A stretch of DNA of 64,000 nt from Aliivibrio wodanis (GTDB taxonomy: Bacteria; Pseudomonadota; Gammaproteobacteria; Enterobacterales; Vibrionaceae), in the NCBI GenBank assembly GCA_000953695.1, contig LN554847.1:561801-625800 (forward strand). Reading direction: 5' to 3'. Under the pieces are notes generated by a model. It saw only the letters and a list, made by a program, of their open reading frames with translations, searched no databases and was not told the origin of the DNA. Positions within the stretch are counted from its first letter, which is position 1. Every line of letters begins with the position of its first letter. Positions 31,423-41,139 of the stretch are shown here, piece after piece. The position numbers were made by a program, and so were the translations under genes.

Positions 31423-34400
31423 TTAGTACACATTTTTAACTGGTAGCTTACGAAGTGTATCGTAGTGCTCGCCAACCATATTTGTGTAATCACCTGAAAG
31501 GTATGCTTTAATCATTCCATGAGAAAGGCTCCATGCAAATTTATTTGACGCATCTGCATTAGTGTAGCCGTTATAGAAATCATAACTAACAGCAAGTAGT
31601 GTCGTATCTAAACCAGCGTTTACATATGCCATAGTATAATCAATAATATTAATTACATCACTAGTTTGGTGAACCTTACCATTATTGTAAGTTACCGTAC
31701 CGCTTACACTATCATAAACAACACCATCTTGAGCTAATACACCACTAATTACGATATTAAACTCATCATTACTTAAGCCATCGCTTACATCTACTGCTCC
31801 TGAGGTTAATTGTGCTTTATATGAATTTACAATAACTTCAACTAAAGGAGCATCAAGAGCTAGGATTGGTGTATGGAACGTAGACTTATAGCCTGCAACA
31901 GGTTGCCATGCGACTAAGATACTATCAAGAGCGTCACTAGTTGTGTTATCTAGTGCTACTTTTGCATCATATCCATCACTAGTAAACAACTTAGAAGCAA
32001 CACGATTTGCTAGTACATTATCTTTATTGATTTTGTAGCTAATACCCTCTAAAGAAACGTTGAATGCATCTCCTTGTAATAGGTTATAACGGTCAAGTTG
32101 CTTAGATAAGCTGTTTCTTTGTTTCAGTGCTGTTTCAGCAAAAATGTAATCTGCCGTTACCATTTGCTTTGTACCCATTGATAAGATCATGTTTGACATG
32201 TCTGTACGTGCTGATGTAGTTAAACCATAAAAGTTTAAGATACCTCGTGGCAGTGGTGGTAATGCCTCAACCAGTTGAGTGACATGTAAGTTTACATCAA
32301 TCGTTGGTTCATAAGCTGCACCTGTGCTGTCTACAAAATCTACAGCATTAACAAGTGGCTCTTTGGCAACTAAATGAGCCATGATTGCATCGTATTCTGC
32401 CTTCACACCCGGTAAGTCTAGTAGTGAAGCAAACGCGCCTTCATCTGTGTAACGTAATGAATAACGACGAGCTAACTGGTAACTTGCCAACCCTTTATCA
32501 GGCCACATACCAAGTATCGAAACTGCATTTGAGTATGGATTTGCAGGGTCAAATGAGCCTACTGAGTTTAAGAACTTAGAGTTAATTGAGCTTGCATGGA
32601 TAGCAGTAGCTCCGTGTAATGATTCGATAATTGGTTTTGCTACATCATCAAAACAATCAGCACGTGTAATATCGTAATCACTTGGGATCTTATAGCTTTG
32701 AGCACTTAACGTCTCACCAAGAGAAATACTACGCATTGCACCAGTTCGGTCAGTAATAATACACTGAGATTCAGGAGTTCTTAAAACATCTAAGAAAAAC
32801 TCTGATGCTTTTTTAGAGCCATACGCATAATCACATAACCATGAATTACTCGCCGTTAATTCGCGATCTTCAGAGTAAACACAAGTACTTGGGTTTGAAG
32901 CTATTTGATGTAAGAACTCAGTTGGTTTATCTGATGAAGAGGCATCACCATAGTCATGGAACAACTGATCAATACGCTCATTATCTTCAATCATGTCACG
33001 AATCGTATTCATTTCTCTGAATCGACGAATGATATATGAAGGGTAATCAGAGTTGTAAGTACCGTCACGGTATAATCCCGCATTTCTAGAGTCGTAACTG
33101 TCAAGATACTGCTGCCATTTATAGGTTGCAATTTCTTGTAGGTTAGTCCCTTCATCAAAACGGTTACAATCACTGTTTAAAGAAACGTTACCATCGGTAC
33201 AGAAACCATAAGCTTTACGAGTAAAACCAAGAATGTCATCTAGATAGTAAAGTACACCGTGTTCAGCAAGAGGATCACCATTAAGTGCCGCTGTATCTAA
33301 ACGAGAGAAGTCACAAGTATAGTTTGATTGACCTGTTGGCTGCCCTTGGTCATCAAGTACTGGTGATTGCTCAGCACAAACCATAAGAGATTCGTTTTCT
33401 GCTGTTGCTCCATATTTGCTGTAGAATGAATCAGCATAAGCGGCTTCACCACCTTCAGCTGCTTGCTGTTCGGTACTCATAGGTGAAGCTTCAACAAGAT
33501 CAAGTTTACGAGCGTAAGCAAATTTAAATGCAGCTAGATCGTATAAGCCCCATGTTGGGATCTCATCAAGCATGCTTGGTGCGTAATCCATTGTTGAGCT
33601 ATATGCAGGAACATTACTTAATCCAAGAAGTTTAGATTGCTCTTTTGATAAGTAGTTATCAATATCATTTGAGCCTTTAAAGTTATGACGTAAACCTACG
33701 TTATGACCAAGTTCGTGAACTAGTGTATTTGCATAAGTTGTTATTGTAATCGCATCTGCTGCAATAGCTTGTAGGTTATCAGGCAGTAGAGCCCATGGTT
33801 TTAGCGTTTTTGTGACTACTCCTGTTTCAGGATCGGTAATGTTTGTGAAGTAACCTTCATCAGTCAGTGGTAAGTTGTCAATTACCGCTTTACTTGATGA
33901 AGACACCCACGATGCTTCGATAGGGTAGACGTTATTTTCACTCCAGAAAGCGATACGTTCTTCTTCAGCACGTACAATTTCTTCTAATCCCATTTCATCA
34001 TGCACATCACCAAGTTGTGTTGGTGCTGTTTTCAATTTATTTTGTAGGCTTTGTTGTGCTAAAAATTGAACTACATCTTGCTCGCTTACAGAGGTCGTTG
34101 CATGATTATGCTCAGAGTGATTCGCTTGTAGATTTTCAGATACATTCTTATTGGTTTGTAGCTCTACACGAGAAGCTACACTTGGAGTAGCGTCAGAATC
34201 AAGACCGTTAAGCTCTAGTTGACCACGATTGTATAAACGAGCCATGTTGTCCCAATAATAAGGAACACCAGTACGGGCAACCCCTGCGTATTGGTTTACG
34301 TGCGCTTTGATGATTTCCCCAGTAACAGGACTCGCAATAGATGGCCCATAACCTAATAAACCATTATCTAGAGGCTCATCAACAAGGTTGATTACGTTAT

Positions 34401-35517
34401 AGCGCAAATCACCGGCATGGATACCAAGGGCTTCGCTTTTATTCGCAATCTCTAACATTGGTTTACTTGAATTAGGCTCAAGTAAGCGCAATGTATCGTT
34501 CATTTTGTTGATTGTATTAATCGTTGAGTCTAAGAAGAGCTTATTTTTCTCTTCAAAAAAGTTATCTGACAAGTAGTATTTGATTGTTTCTTTATTTGGA
34601 TTAAAACGATTTAAATAGGTAACTGAATCATACTTGTTAGTAATTGGATCTTTTTTCTTTGTTGTCGTCGTGAAGAAACCGATATCATTTTCATCATTAA
34701 CAGGATATAAAATTGGTTGATAATTTTCAGATGCTAAATGACTTTCATGAACTAATGAGTAGAAGAAGCGAGCTTTAAATGAGCCTTTCGCCATCTCTTC
34801 TTCCATTGCAGACCAATCCATATAGCGTGACAACTTATCAAAGTCGATTGCAAAGGTTTGCTCTAATTCAAAGTTCAAAACACCGCTAACAGGATCGAAA
34901 TCCCATGAGATAACTTCTGGATCCCCCTGAGGGTTTAGACCATCTTTTGTTCCGTATAATTCATCCCAGTTTAGATCACTGACAAGAGTCGATGCTGGGT
35001 CTGGAGTGAAGTGAGTATTCTGTCTAAAGGTAGTATTATCAAGGTTTGGATCAGAATCTTTTTCTTCAACATTTGTACAGTCGCCGTAGCTATCTTCACG
35101 ACACTGGTATTTTGCGTAGCTACCAGGAATAGTCATTACGTGGGGGAAGTTTACCTGATCATCAGAGCCTATGTTGTTTTCATCTTGAGGTAAACAGAAA
35201 CCTTGCTTGTCTTTTGGAAGTACTAGCTCAGGGTTATTATTATCATAACCACGAACCTCTAGCCCCTCATTAGAGAAACATAATTCAACGTAGCGTCCCA
35301 TGCCCTGTAGAAATGGAAATTGGGTAACGGCAAAGCGAGGTGCTGCACCTGTAGTTGGTGCATAAAACCAACGTCCATCAAGGCGAAGATCTTGAACCTG
35401 AACTTCCGTAAGGTCCTTATCCAGAGCATCATACTCTTGTTCATCTGGCGCACAGCCAGCTAAAGTAGCGGTAATCGCCGCGGCTAAAGAAAGTTTTCTA
35501 AATATCATATTGTTCAC
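31423..35517 (-). CDS. zinc-dependent metalloprotease lipoprotein
   Basis: 1364 residues. N-terminal lipoprotein signal with lipobox LAGC (cysteine about residue 22). Zinc motif HELGHNVGLRHNF near residue 600, i.e. HExxHxxGLxH with the extra NF seen in the large zinc-dependent metalloproteases of the DUF5117/DUF4953 group. After it come the Met-turn candidate STMDYAPSM and a long C-terminal region. Probably acts in the periplasm or on the outer membrane. It is downstream of an outer-membrane protein gene (42-base gap) and probably in the same operon. Substrate unknown. Confidence 0.85.
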   Translation of the reverse strand: MNNMIFRKLSLAAAITATLAGCAPDEQEYDALDKDLTEVQVQDLRLDGRWFYAPTTGAAPRFAVTQFPFLQGMGRYVELCFSNEGLEVRGYDNNNPELVLPKDKQGFCLPQDENNIGSDDQVNFPHVMTIPGSYAKYQCREDSYGDCTNVEEKDSDPNLDNTTFRQNTHFTPDPASTLVSDLNWDELYGTKDGLNPQGDPEVISWDFDPVSGVLNFELEQTFAIDFDKLSRYMDWSAMEEEMAKGSFKARFFYSLVHESHLASENYQPILYPVNDENDIGFFTTTTKKKDPITNKYDSVTYLNRFNPNKETIKYYLSDNFFEEKNKLFLDSTINTINKMNDTLRLLEPNSSKPMLEIANKSEALGIHAGDLRYNVINLVDEPLDNGLLGYGPSIASPVTGEIIKAHVNQYAGVARTGVPYYWDNMARLYNRGQLELNGLDSDATPSVASRVELQTNKNVSENLQANHSEHNHATTSVSEQDVVQFLAQQSLQNKLKTAPTQLGDVHDEMGLEEIVRAEEERIAFWSENNVYPIEASWVSSSSKAVIDNLPLTDEGYFTNITDPETGVVTKTLKPWALLPDNLQAIAADAITITTYANTLVHELGHNVGLRHNFKGSNDIDNYLSKEQSKLLGLSNVPAYSSTMDYAPSMLDEIPTWGLYDLAAFKFAYARKLDLVEASPMSTEQQAAEGGEAAYADSFYSKYGATAENESLMVCAEQSPVLDDQGQPTGQSNYTCDFSRLDTAALNGDPLAEHGVLYYLDDILGFTRKAYGFCTDGNVSLNSDCNRFDEGTNLQEIATYKWQQYLDSYDSRNAGLYRDGTYNSDYPSYIIRRFREMNTIRDMIEDNERIDQLFHDYGDASSSDKPTEFLHQIASNPSTCVYSEDRELTASNSWLCDYAYGSKKASEFFLDVLRTPESQCIITDRTGAMRSISLGETLSAQSYKIPSDYDITRADCFDDVAKPIIESLHGATAIHASSINSKFLNSVGSFDPANPYSNAVSILGMWPDKGLASYQLARRYSLRYTDEGAFASLLDLPGVKAEYDAIMAHLVAKEPLVNAVDFVDSTGAAYEPTIDVNLHVTQLVEALPPLPRGILNFYGLTTSARTDMSNMILSMGTKQMVTADYIFAETALKQRNSLSKQLDRYNLLQGDAFNVSLEGISYKINKDNVLANRVASKLFTSDGYDAKVALDNTTSDALDSILVAWQPVAGYKSTFHTPILALDAPLVEVIVNSYKAQLTSGAVDVSDGLSNDEFNIVISGVLAQDGVVYDSVSGTVTYNNGKVHQTSDVINIIDYTMAYVNAGLDTTLLAVSYDFYNGYTNADASNKFAWSLSHGMIKAYLSGDYTNMVGEHYDTLRKLPVKNVY

Positions 35518-35559
35518 ATCCTGTTGTTCTACTTATGTAGATTAGTATTTTTTATATCC

Positions 35560-36429
35560 CTAAAAGGAGTAAGTCATGCCAAGTGAATAGGTTGCTTTCG
35601 CATCATCAAAGAGATCGAAGCTTCCTAATGTGCCTTGGGCTGCATCTGTGTAAAGACCTGATGTTGCAAGTGTTAATGAAATAGAGAGTGCATCACTTAG
35701 GTTATAGCCTGAGCTAAGGCTGCCTCCGTAACTATATCCATCTGCCCAACGGTTGTTATAATTTACGGTTGTTCCACCTAATGCTGATGCAGAGAAGAAT
35801 GCATCACCATAAGAATAGTTAGCAGCAAGGAGAAGAGAGAGACCCCACGAGGTATTGACATTACCTGATGGTGAAGTCGTATATTCATGAAAGTTTTTTC
35901 TTATTCTTGGTGCGACGGTAATGCCGACATCAGCAAGTTTGAACGAGATTGGAGTTTGTATCCGAAATGCTGTGTTTAAATGAGCGTCTTGTGATGACTC
36001 TGATGTAGGTAATGAGAATTGCCCACTGATTGATACTTTCCCTGTCTCACCAAAAGTAAATAATGATGAACGAGATAAACCTACAACAGTGTCTGTAGAG
36101 TAAAAGCCTTCTGCTCTTTGTAAGGTTCGATAACCCCCGGTGCTCGCATAAAGGGAGTAGTTATCAGCAATAGAGTAATAGAGAGAACCATGCGTAGAGA
36201 TCGCTCGGCTTGAACGATAATCTGATGATGAGAAAAAGTTACTATCATAACCAAGAGATAATGAACCACTCCAATTACTCTCGATTTCTGTGTCACTATT
36301 TTCTGTTGCTTCTATTTTTTCTACTGCTTCTGTATCACTATTGTCTTCTGCGTGCGCATATTGTGCTAGTGCAAAAGTACAAGCAATAAAGCTAGATAGC
36401 ATTGACTTTGTAAATGTTCTGGTACGCAT
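35560..36429 (-). CDS. outer-membrane beta-barrel protein
   Basis: 289 residues with a signal peptide (cleavage near AQYAHAED, residue 27), an acidic spacer and alternating beta-strand pattern (LSLGYDSNFFSSSDYRSS) ending in the outer-membrane signature YSLGMTYSF. Probably a barrel of 10-12 strands. Substrate unknown; paired with the secreted-type metalloprotease gene downstream. Confidence 0.75.
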   Translation of the reverse strand: MRTRTFTKSMLSSFIACTFALAQYAHAEDNSDTEAVEKIEATENSDTEIESNWSGSLSLGYDSNFFSSSDYRSSRAISTHGSLYYSIADNYSLYASTGGYRTLQRAEGFYSTDTVVGLSRSSLFTFGETGKVSISGQFSLPTSESSQDAHLNTAFRIQTPISFKLADVGITVAPRIRKNFHEYTTSPSGNVNTSWGLSLLLAANYSYGDAFFSASALGGTTVNYNNRWADGYSYGGSLSSGYNLSDALSISLTLATSGLYTDAAQGTLGSFDLFDDAKATYSLGMTYSF

Positions 36430-36682
36430 AAATGACTTCCATGTTAATGGTAAATACTCATCATGAGCAAGATAGCGTTCTTTTTATTATTCGTCACAAT
36501 ATTGACGTTGCAACATATTTGTAACCTTTGATGCAATTCTCTGCAATAGTTTATAGTTCTGTTGATAGTTTGGTTTTAAATTGTGAGTTCACTGACATCA
36601 AAAAGTGAAACTGAACTGGTAATTAAGAATGATATAAAGTAACGTTGATGCCTAAAAATGAAGTAATAGCAAGGAAGTAGTT

Positions 36683-37465
36683 ATGGGATTTTGTGCGAGT
36701 TTATTATTAAATGCATTACGTGTGAAATTAAAAGAAAATGATCTTACTTATAATGAATTGTCATTAAAAGTAAATGTACCAATATCAACATTGAAGCGCC
36801 ATTTTCATAGTAATTCGATTGGTATCGATAAGTTAATGGAATATGCAACAGTATTAAATACAAATCTAGAAGAGTTGTCTCAAATTGCGAAAGATATCTA
36901 TAATCGTGAAGAGGGAACTCGTACAGAGGTGTTGGATGAGGTTTTTTTTAATCATCCATACTTGTACGATTTTTTCTACGAAATACATGTGAAAGGGCGT
37001 CCCATTGATGAGGTCGCGTTAGAGAATAATTTAACCGAACAAAGTGTTTATATCTATTTGAGATCATTAGAAATAATGGGGATTTTAGAATTGCGCTCTG
37101 ATGGGGTTCCTTTCTTTCTTACACCACCATATTACACCTTCTTTGAAGGTTCTAAGTTAGACAGTCTATTTACCGAGAAATTACGAGTTGAAGTGTTAGA
37201 TCAAGTATCTAGGCCTGAAGTAGGAATGTCTCGTGTTTGTTTAACACAAGAGCAAATAGATCAAATATCAGAAATGGTCTATGAAAAAGTTCAGCATTTT
37301 CATTTTCAAAATAAAGAATCTAAAGATAGTGAAAGTATTAGAAAGAATATTTTACTAAATGTGACTAAAGGTAATTATATACATCTCTCTGATGGCTTGA
37401 TTAATATAGATTCAACTCTTTTAAAAGAGCTATATGAATCAATAAATAATGATTTAGATAAATAG
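36683..37465 (+). CDS. HTH transcriptional regulator, uncharacterised
   Basis: 260 residues. N-terminal HTH (ELSLKVNVPISTLKRHF, residues 25-42), second HTH-like segment near residues 105-130 (LTEQSVYIYLRSLEIMGILEL), and a C-terminal region likely for oligomerisation or ligand. Divergent from the outer-membrane protein/metalloprotease operon across 253 bases, so it may control it. AAGGAAG precedes ATG 36683. Confidence 0.7.
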   Translation: MGFCASLLLNALRVKLKENDLTYNELSLKVNVPISTLKRHFHSNSIGIDKLMEYATVLNTNLEELSQIAKDIYNREEGTRTEVLDEVFFNHPYLYDFFYEIHVKGRPIDEVALENNLTEQSVYIYLRSLEIMGILELRSDGVPFFLTPPYYTFFEGSKLDSLFTEKLRVEVLDQVSRPEVGMSRVCLTQEQIDQISEMVYEKVQHFHFQNKESKDSESIRKNILLNVTKGNYIHLSDGLINIDSTLLKELYESINNDLDK

Positions 37466-37522
37466 TTTCATTTAAAATAATAATATTTAAACAGAGTTCA
37501 AGATATATAGAATTAGAGATCT

Positions 37523-37564
37523 AAAAAAGCCTCATCTTCAATGAAACGAAGATGAGGCTTTTTT
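37523..37564. terminator. strong bidirectional terminator
   Basis: A 17-base perfect stem (37523-37539 with 37548-37564) between the HTH regulator and tkt, A-run and T-run on the flanks. Confidence 0.95.
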
Positions 37565-37611
37565 GTTACCAGAGTTTTAGATATTTAAGACTCTGGCTTG
37601 AGTATTAACAA

Positions 37612-39603
37612 TTAAGCTAAAAGCTCTTTTGCTGTTTTCACTGCATTTTCAGTAGTGAAACCAAACATTTTGAATAGCTCGTCAGCTGGTGCTGATTCGC
37701 CAAACGTTGTCATACCGATGATCTTGCCGTTTAAACCAACATACTTGAACCAGAAGTCAGCAATGCCCGCTTCAATAGCAACACGCTTTGTTACTGCTGA
37801 TGGAAGTACTGATTCACGGTAAGCTTCATCTTGCTTATCAAATGCATCAGTTGCTGGCATTGATACAACACGTACCGCTTTGCCTTCAGCAGTTAGTTGA
37901 GCCGCAGCTTCAACCGCTAATTGAACTTCAGAACCAGTAGCAATGAAAATAAGCTCAGGTTGGCCTTCACAATCTTTAAGAATGTAGCCACCTTTAGCGA
38001 TGTTAGCTACTTGCTCTGCATCACGATCTTGTTGTGCAAGATTTTGACGAGAGAAGATAAGTGCTGATGGACCATCACGACGTTCAATCGCTAGTTTCCA
38101 AGCAACTGCAGATTCAACTTGATCACATGGACGCCATGTGCTCATGTTTGGTGTTAGACGTAGAGAAGCGACTTGCTCAACCGGTTGGTGAGTAGGACCA
38201 TCTTCGCCAAGACCGATAGAATCGTGTGTGTAGACTTGGATATTCTGAATTTTCATCAGAGCAGCCATACGCATAGCGTTACGAGCGTATTCCATGAACA
38301 TTAGGAACGTTGCGCCGTATGGTACGAAACCACCGTGCAGAGCGATACCGTTCATGATAGCTGTCATACCAAATTCACGTACACCGTAGTGAATGTAGTT
38401 ACCAGAGAAGTCAGTAGCTTCAAGCGACTTAGAACCAGACCACATAGTTAGGTTAGAAGGTGCAAGGTCAGCAGAGCCGCCCATAAACTCAGGTAGCATA
38501 GCACCAAATGCTTCTAGTGCATTTTGAGATGCCTTACGTGATGCGATGTTTGCAGGGTTAGCTTGAAGATCAGCAATGATTGCCGATGCTTTTTCTTCCC
38601 ACTCTTTTGGTAAATCACCGTTTACGCGGCGAGTAAACTCGGCTGCAAGCTCTGGGTATGCTGCTTCATAAGCTGCAAATTTCTCGTTCCACGACGCTTC
38701 CTTAGTTGCGCCTGCTTCTTTCGCGTCCCATTCTGCGTAAACTTCTTGCGGAATTTCAAATGCGTCGTGCTCCCAACCTAATTGTGCTTTCGCTGCTTTA
38801 ATTTCTTCAGCGCCTAGTGGAGCACCGTGACAGTCATGTGTACCTTGCTTGTTTGGAGAACCAAAACCAATGATAGTTTTAGTACAAATCAGAGTAGGGC
38901 GAGGATCAGCTTTTGCTGCGATGATTGCAGCATTGATTGCATCAGCATCGTGACCATCTACAGCCGGAATTACGTGCCAGCCGTATGCTTCAAAACGTTT
39001 AGGTGTGTCGTCAGAGAACCAACCTTCCACTTCACCATCGATAGAGATACCGTTGTCATCCCAGAAAGCAACCAGCTTACCAAGACCTAATGTACCTGCT
39101 AGAGAGCATGACTCGTGAGAGATACCTTCCATCAGACAACCATCACCCATGAATGCATAAGTGTAGTGGTCAACGATGTCGTGACCTTCTTTGTTGAACT
39201 GTGCAGCAAGTGCTTTTTCAGCCATTGCCATACCAACGGCATTGGTGATGCCTTGGCCTAATGGACCTGTTGTTGTTTCGATACCCGGTGCGTAACCGTA
39301 CTCAGGGTGACCTGGAGTTTTTGAATGCAGTTGACGGAAGTTTCTCAGCTCTTCAATTGGTAATTCATAACCTGCTAGGTGAAGCAGAGAATAAATCAGC
39401 ATAGAGCCGTGACCGTTAGAAAGAATAAAACGGTCGCGATCAGCCCACTCAGGGTTTGCAGGGTTATGGTTTAGGTGTGAGCGCCAAAGAACTTCAGCGA
39501 TGTCAGCCATGCCCATTGGTGCGCCAGGGTGACCAGAGTTTGCTTGTTGTACGCCGTCCATGCTTAGAGCACGAATAGCATTTGCTAAATGTTTACGATT
39601 CAT
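37612..39603 (-). CDS. tkt: transketolase
   Basis: 663 residues from ATG 39603 ([19 protein letters not shown]), exactly the common bacterial length; an upstream extension of 15 residues is not family-like. ThDP-binding motif appears as [15 protein letters not shown] through DDNGISIDG (about residues 155-190), and the pyrimidine domain as [19 protein letters not shown] near 410. It transfers two-carbon ketol units in the non-oxidative pentose phosphate pathway, downstream of transaldolase on the same strand. Confidence 0.97.
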   Translation of the reverse strand: MNRKHLANAIRALSMDGVQQANSGHPGAPMGMADIAEVLWRSHLNHNPANPEWADRDRFILSNGHGSMLIYSLLHLAGYELPIEELRNFRQLHSKTPGHPEYGYAPGIETTTGPLGQGITNAVGMAMAEKALAAQFNKEGHDIVDHYTYAFMGDGCLMEGISHESCSLAGTLGLGKLVAFWDDNGISIDGEVEGWFSDDTPKRFEAYGWHVIPAVDGHDADAINAAIIAAKADPRPTLICTKTIIGFGSPNKQGTHDCHGAPLGAEEIKAAKAQLGWEHDAFEIPQEVYAEWDAKEAGATKEASWNEKFAAYEAAYPELAAEFTRRVNGDLPKEWEEKASAIIADLQANPANIASRKASQNALEAFGAMLPEFMGGSADLAPSNLTMWSGSKSLEATDFSGNYIHYGVREFGMTAIMNGIALHGGFVPYGATFLMFMEYARNAMRMAALMKIQNIQVYTHDSIGLGEDGPTHQPVEQVASLRLTPNMSTWRPCDQVESAVAWKLAIERRDGPSALIFSRQNLAQQDRDAEQVANIAKGGYILKDCEGQPELIFIATGSEVQLAVEAAAQLTAEGKAVRVVSMPATDAFDKQDEAYRESVLPSAVTKRVAIEAGIADFWFKYVGLNGKIIGMTTFGESAPADELFKMFGFTTENAVKTAKELLA

Positions 39604-39670
39604 AATGATTAACTCGAATATTTGAAAATGAAGGGCTGAAAGGCTCAACCCGATTTGAATATGGTGACGA

Positions 39671-39801
39671 GCTAGAAGCTATAGACGCTTCGCTTCTAGA
39701 AACTATAAGAGCATGGAATATGCACGTTGAGAGTGTTACTTATAACGTGATTGCTTTTGCCCTTATAGTAGCGAAGCGTTCTAGTTTCTAGAAATTATAG
39801 C
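39671..39801. repeat. inverted-repeat cluster between tal and tkt
   Basis: CTAGAAGC (39672-39679) pairs with GCTTCTAG (39692-39699), and the block with CGCTTCGCTTCTAGAAACTA recurs inverted at 39757-39801 (TAGCGAAGCGTTCTAGTTTC). It may fold in the tal-tkt transcript and adjust the ratio of the two products, or be an interspersed repeat. The right arm overlaps the last codons of tal. Confidence 0.55.
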
Positions 39802-40745
39802 TTAGCTGCGATCATGTCTTCTAGCTTACCTTGGTCAACCGCAAAGTTACGGATGCCTTCAGCCAGTTTCTCAACAGCCATTGGATCTTGGTTGTGATCC
39901 CATAAGAACTCAGCGTGAGTCATTGCTGCTGGACGTTCTTTATTACCGTTCGTATCAATCAGTTTCTCAACCACTTCGCCAGTTGCTTCTTCAAGCTCTT
40001 GAAGTAGATTAGGGCTGATAGTTAGACGATCACAACCCGCAAGCTCAAGGATCTCACCGATGTTACGGAAGCTTGCGCCCATTACTACTGTGTTGTAGCC
40101 ATGTTCTTTGTAGTAGTCGTAGATACCAGCAACAGAGATAACGCCTGGATCTTCACTTGCTTCAAAATCACGACCTTCTTTTGCTTTGTACCAGTCCATG
40201 ATGCGACCAACAAAAGGAGAGATTAAGAACACGCCCGCTTCAGCACATGCACGCGCTTGAGCGAAAGAGAATAGAAGCGTTAGGTTACAGTTGATGCCTT
40301 CTTTTTCTAAAACTTCAGCAGCGCGGATACCTTCCCACGTTGACGCCAGTTTAATAAGAATACGATCGTTAGTAATACCAGCATCGTTGTACATTTTGAT
40401 AAGTTGGCGAGCTTTTGCAATGCTGCCTTCAGTGTCGTAAGAAAGACAAGCGTCTACTTCAGTAGAGATACGACCTGGAACGACTTTAAGGATTTCTTTA
40501 CCGATGCTAACAGCAAGCATGTCGCACGTATCTTGAACTTGTTGTGCTTTGTCACTGCTTTGCGCTTTTGCGTATTCAATAGAAGCATCAATCAGTGGAG
40601 CGTATTCTGCGATTTGAGCTGCTTTTAAAATTAGAGAAGGGTTAGTGGTTGCATCTTCTGGAGTGTATTTTGCGATTGCTTCAATATCACCAGTGTCTGC
40701 TACTACTGTTGTTAGTTTACGAAGTTGTTCTAATTTAGTTGTCAT
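39795..40745 (-). CDS. tal: transaldolase B
   Basis: 316 residues, family length. Schiff-base lysine lies in [15 protein letters not shown] near residue 132; N-terminal [20 protein letters not shown] and [17 protein letters not shown] near 225 are typical. Transfers dihydroxyacetone units between sugar phosphates. Adjacent tkt gives a pentose phosphate pair. Confidence 0.97.
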   Translation of the reverse strand: MTTKLEQLRKLTTVVADTGDIEAIAKYTPEDATTNPSLILKAAQIAEYAPLIDASIEYAKAQSSDKAQQVQDTCDMLAVSIGKEILKVVPGRISTEVDACLSYDTEGSIAKARQLIKMYNDAGITNDRILIKLASTWEGIRAAEVLEKEGINCNLTLLFSFAQARACAEAGVFLISPFVGRIMDWYKAKEGRDFEASEDPGVISVAGIYDYYKEHGYNTVVMGASFRNIGEILELAGCDRLTISPNLLQELEEATGEVVEKLIDTNGNKERPAAMTHAEFLWDHNQDPMAVEKLAEGIRNFAVDQGKLEDMIAAKL

Positions 40746-41075
40746 ACTACTTACCCTTACTGATCACATGCTTGTATAAGCATCTTCATTTAAAGTTCGT
40801 CTCGCTGCCACCGTTTCAGATGATACTGAGCAAATGCGATGGTAGTGAACATTTGATAGGGTGATAATTGAGTTTTCTGACCGATATGTCAATGGTAAAT
40901 CGACAATAGTGTGAGAATTGCTGGATTTTCATGTGAATATTTGAGGGGGATCGTTTGCGCAAACCATTAACTAAAATGAGCATTGGCTTAATTTTTATGG
41001 AGAATAAAGCAGAGTAGGTAGAGCAAGACGTAGAGTTAAATTTGGAAAATAGAAAATTGTGTTTGAGCAAGATAA
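40746..41075. promoter_or_regulatory. upstream region of tal with perfect palindrome
   Basis: No supported gene. GTTTGCGCAAAC (40953-40964) is a perfect 12-base palindrome of LacI-family type, about 210 bases before tal. The rest is AT-rich; small frames on the minus strand lack support. Confidence 0.45.
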
Positions 41076-41112
41076 AAATAGGGATGGTATTGAGAGCGTG
41101 CCATCCCTATTT
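41076..41112. terminator. terminator of the bat operon
   Basis: AAATAGGGATGG (41076-41087) pairs perfectly with CCATCCCTATTT (41101-41112). On the minus strand it follows batD by 27 bases and continues into TTTTT. Confidence 0.9.
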
Positions 41113-41139
41113 AATTAATATAACTGAAAATAAAAACCG

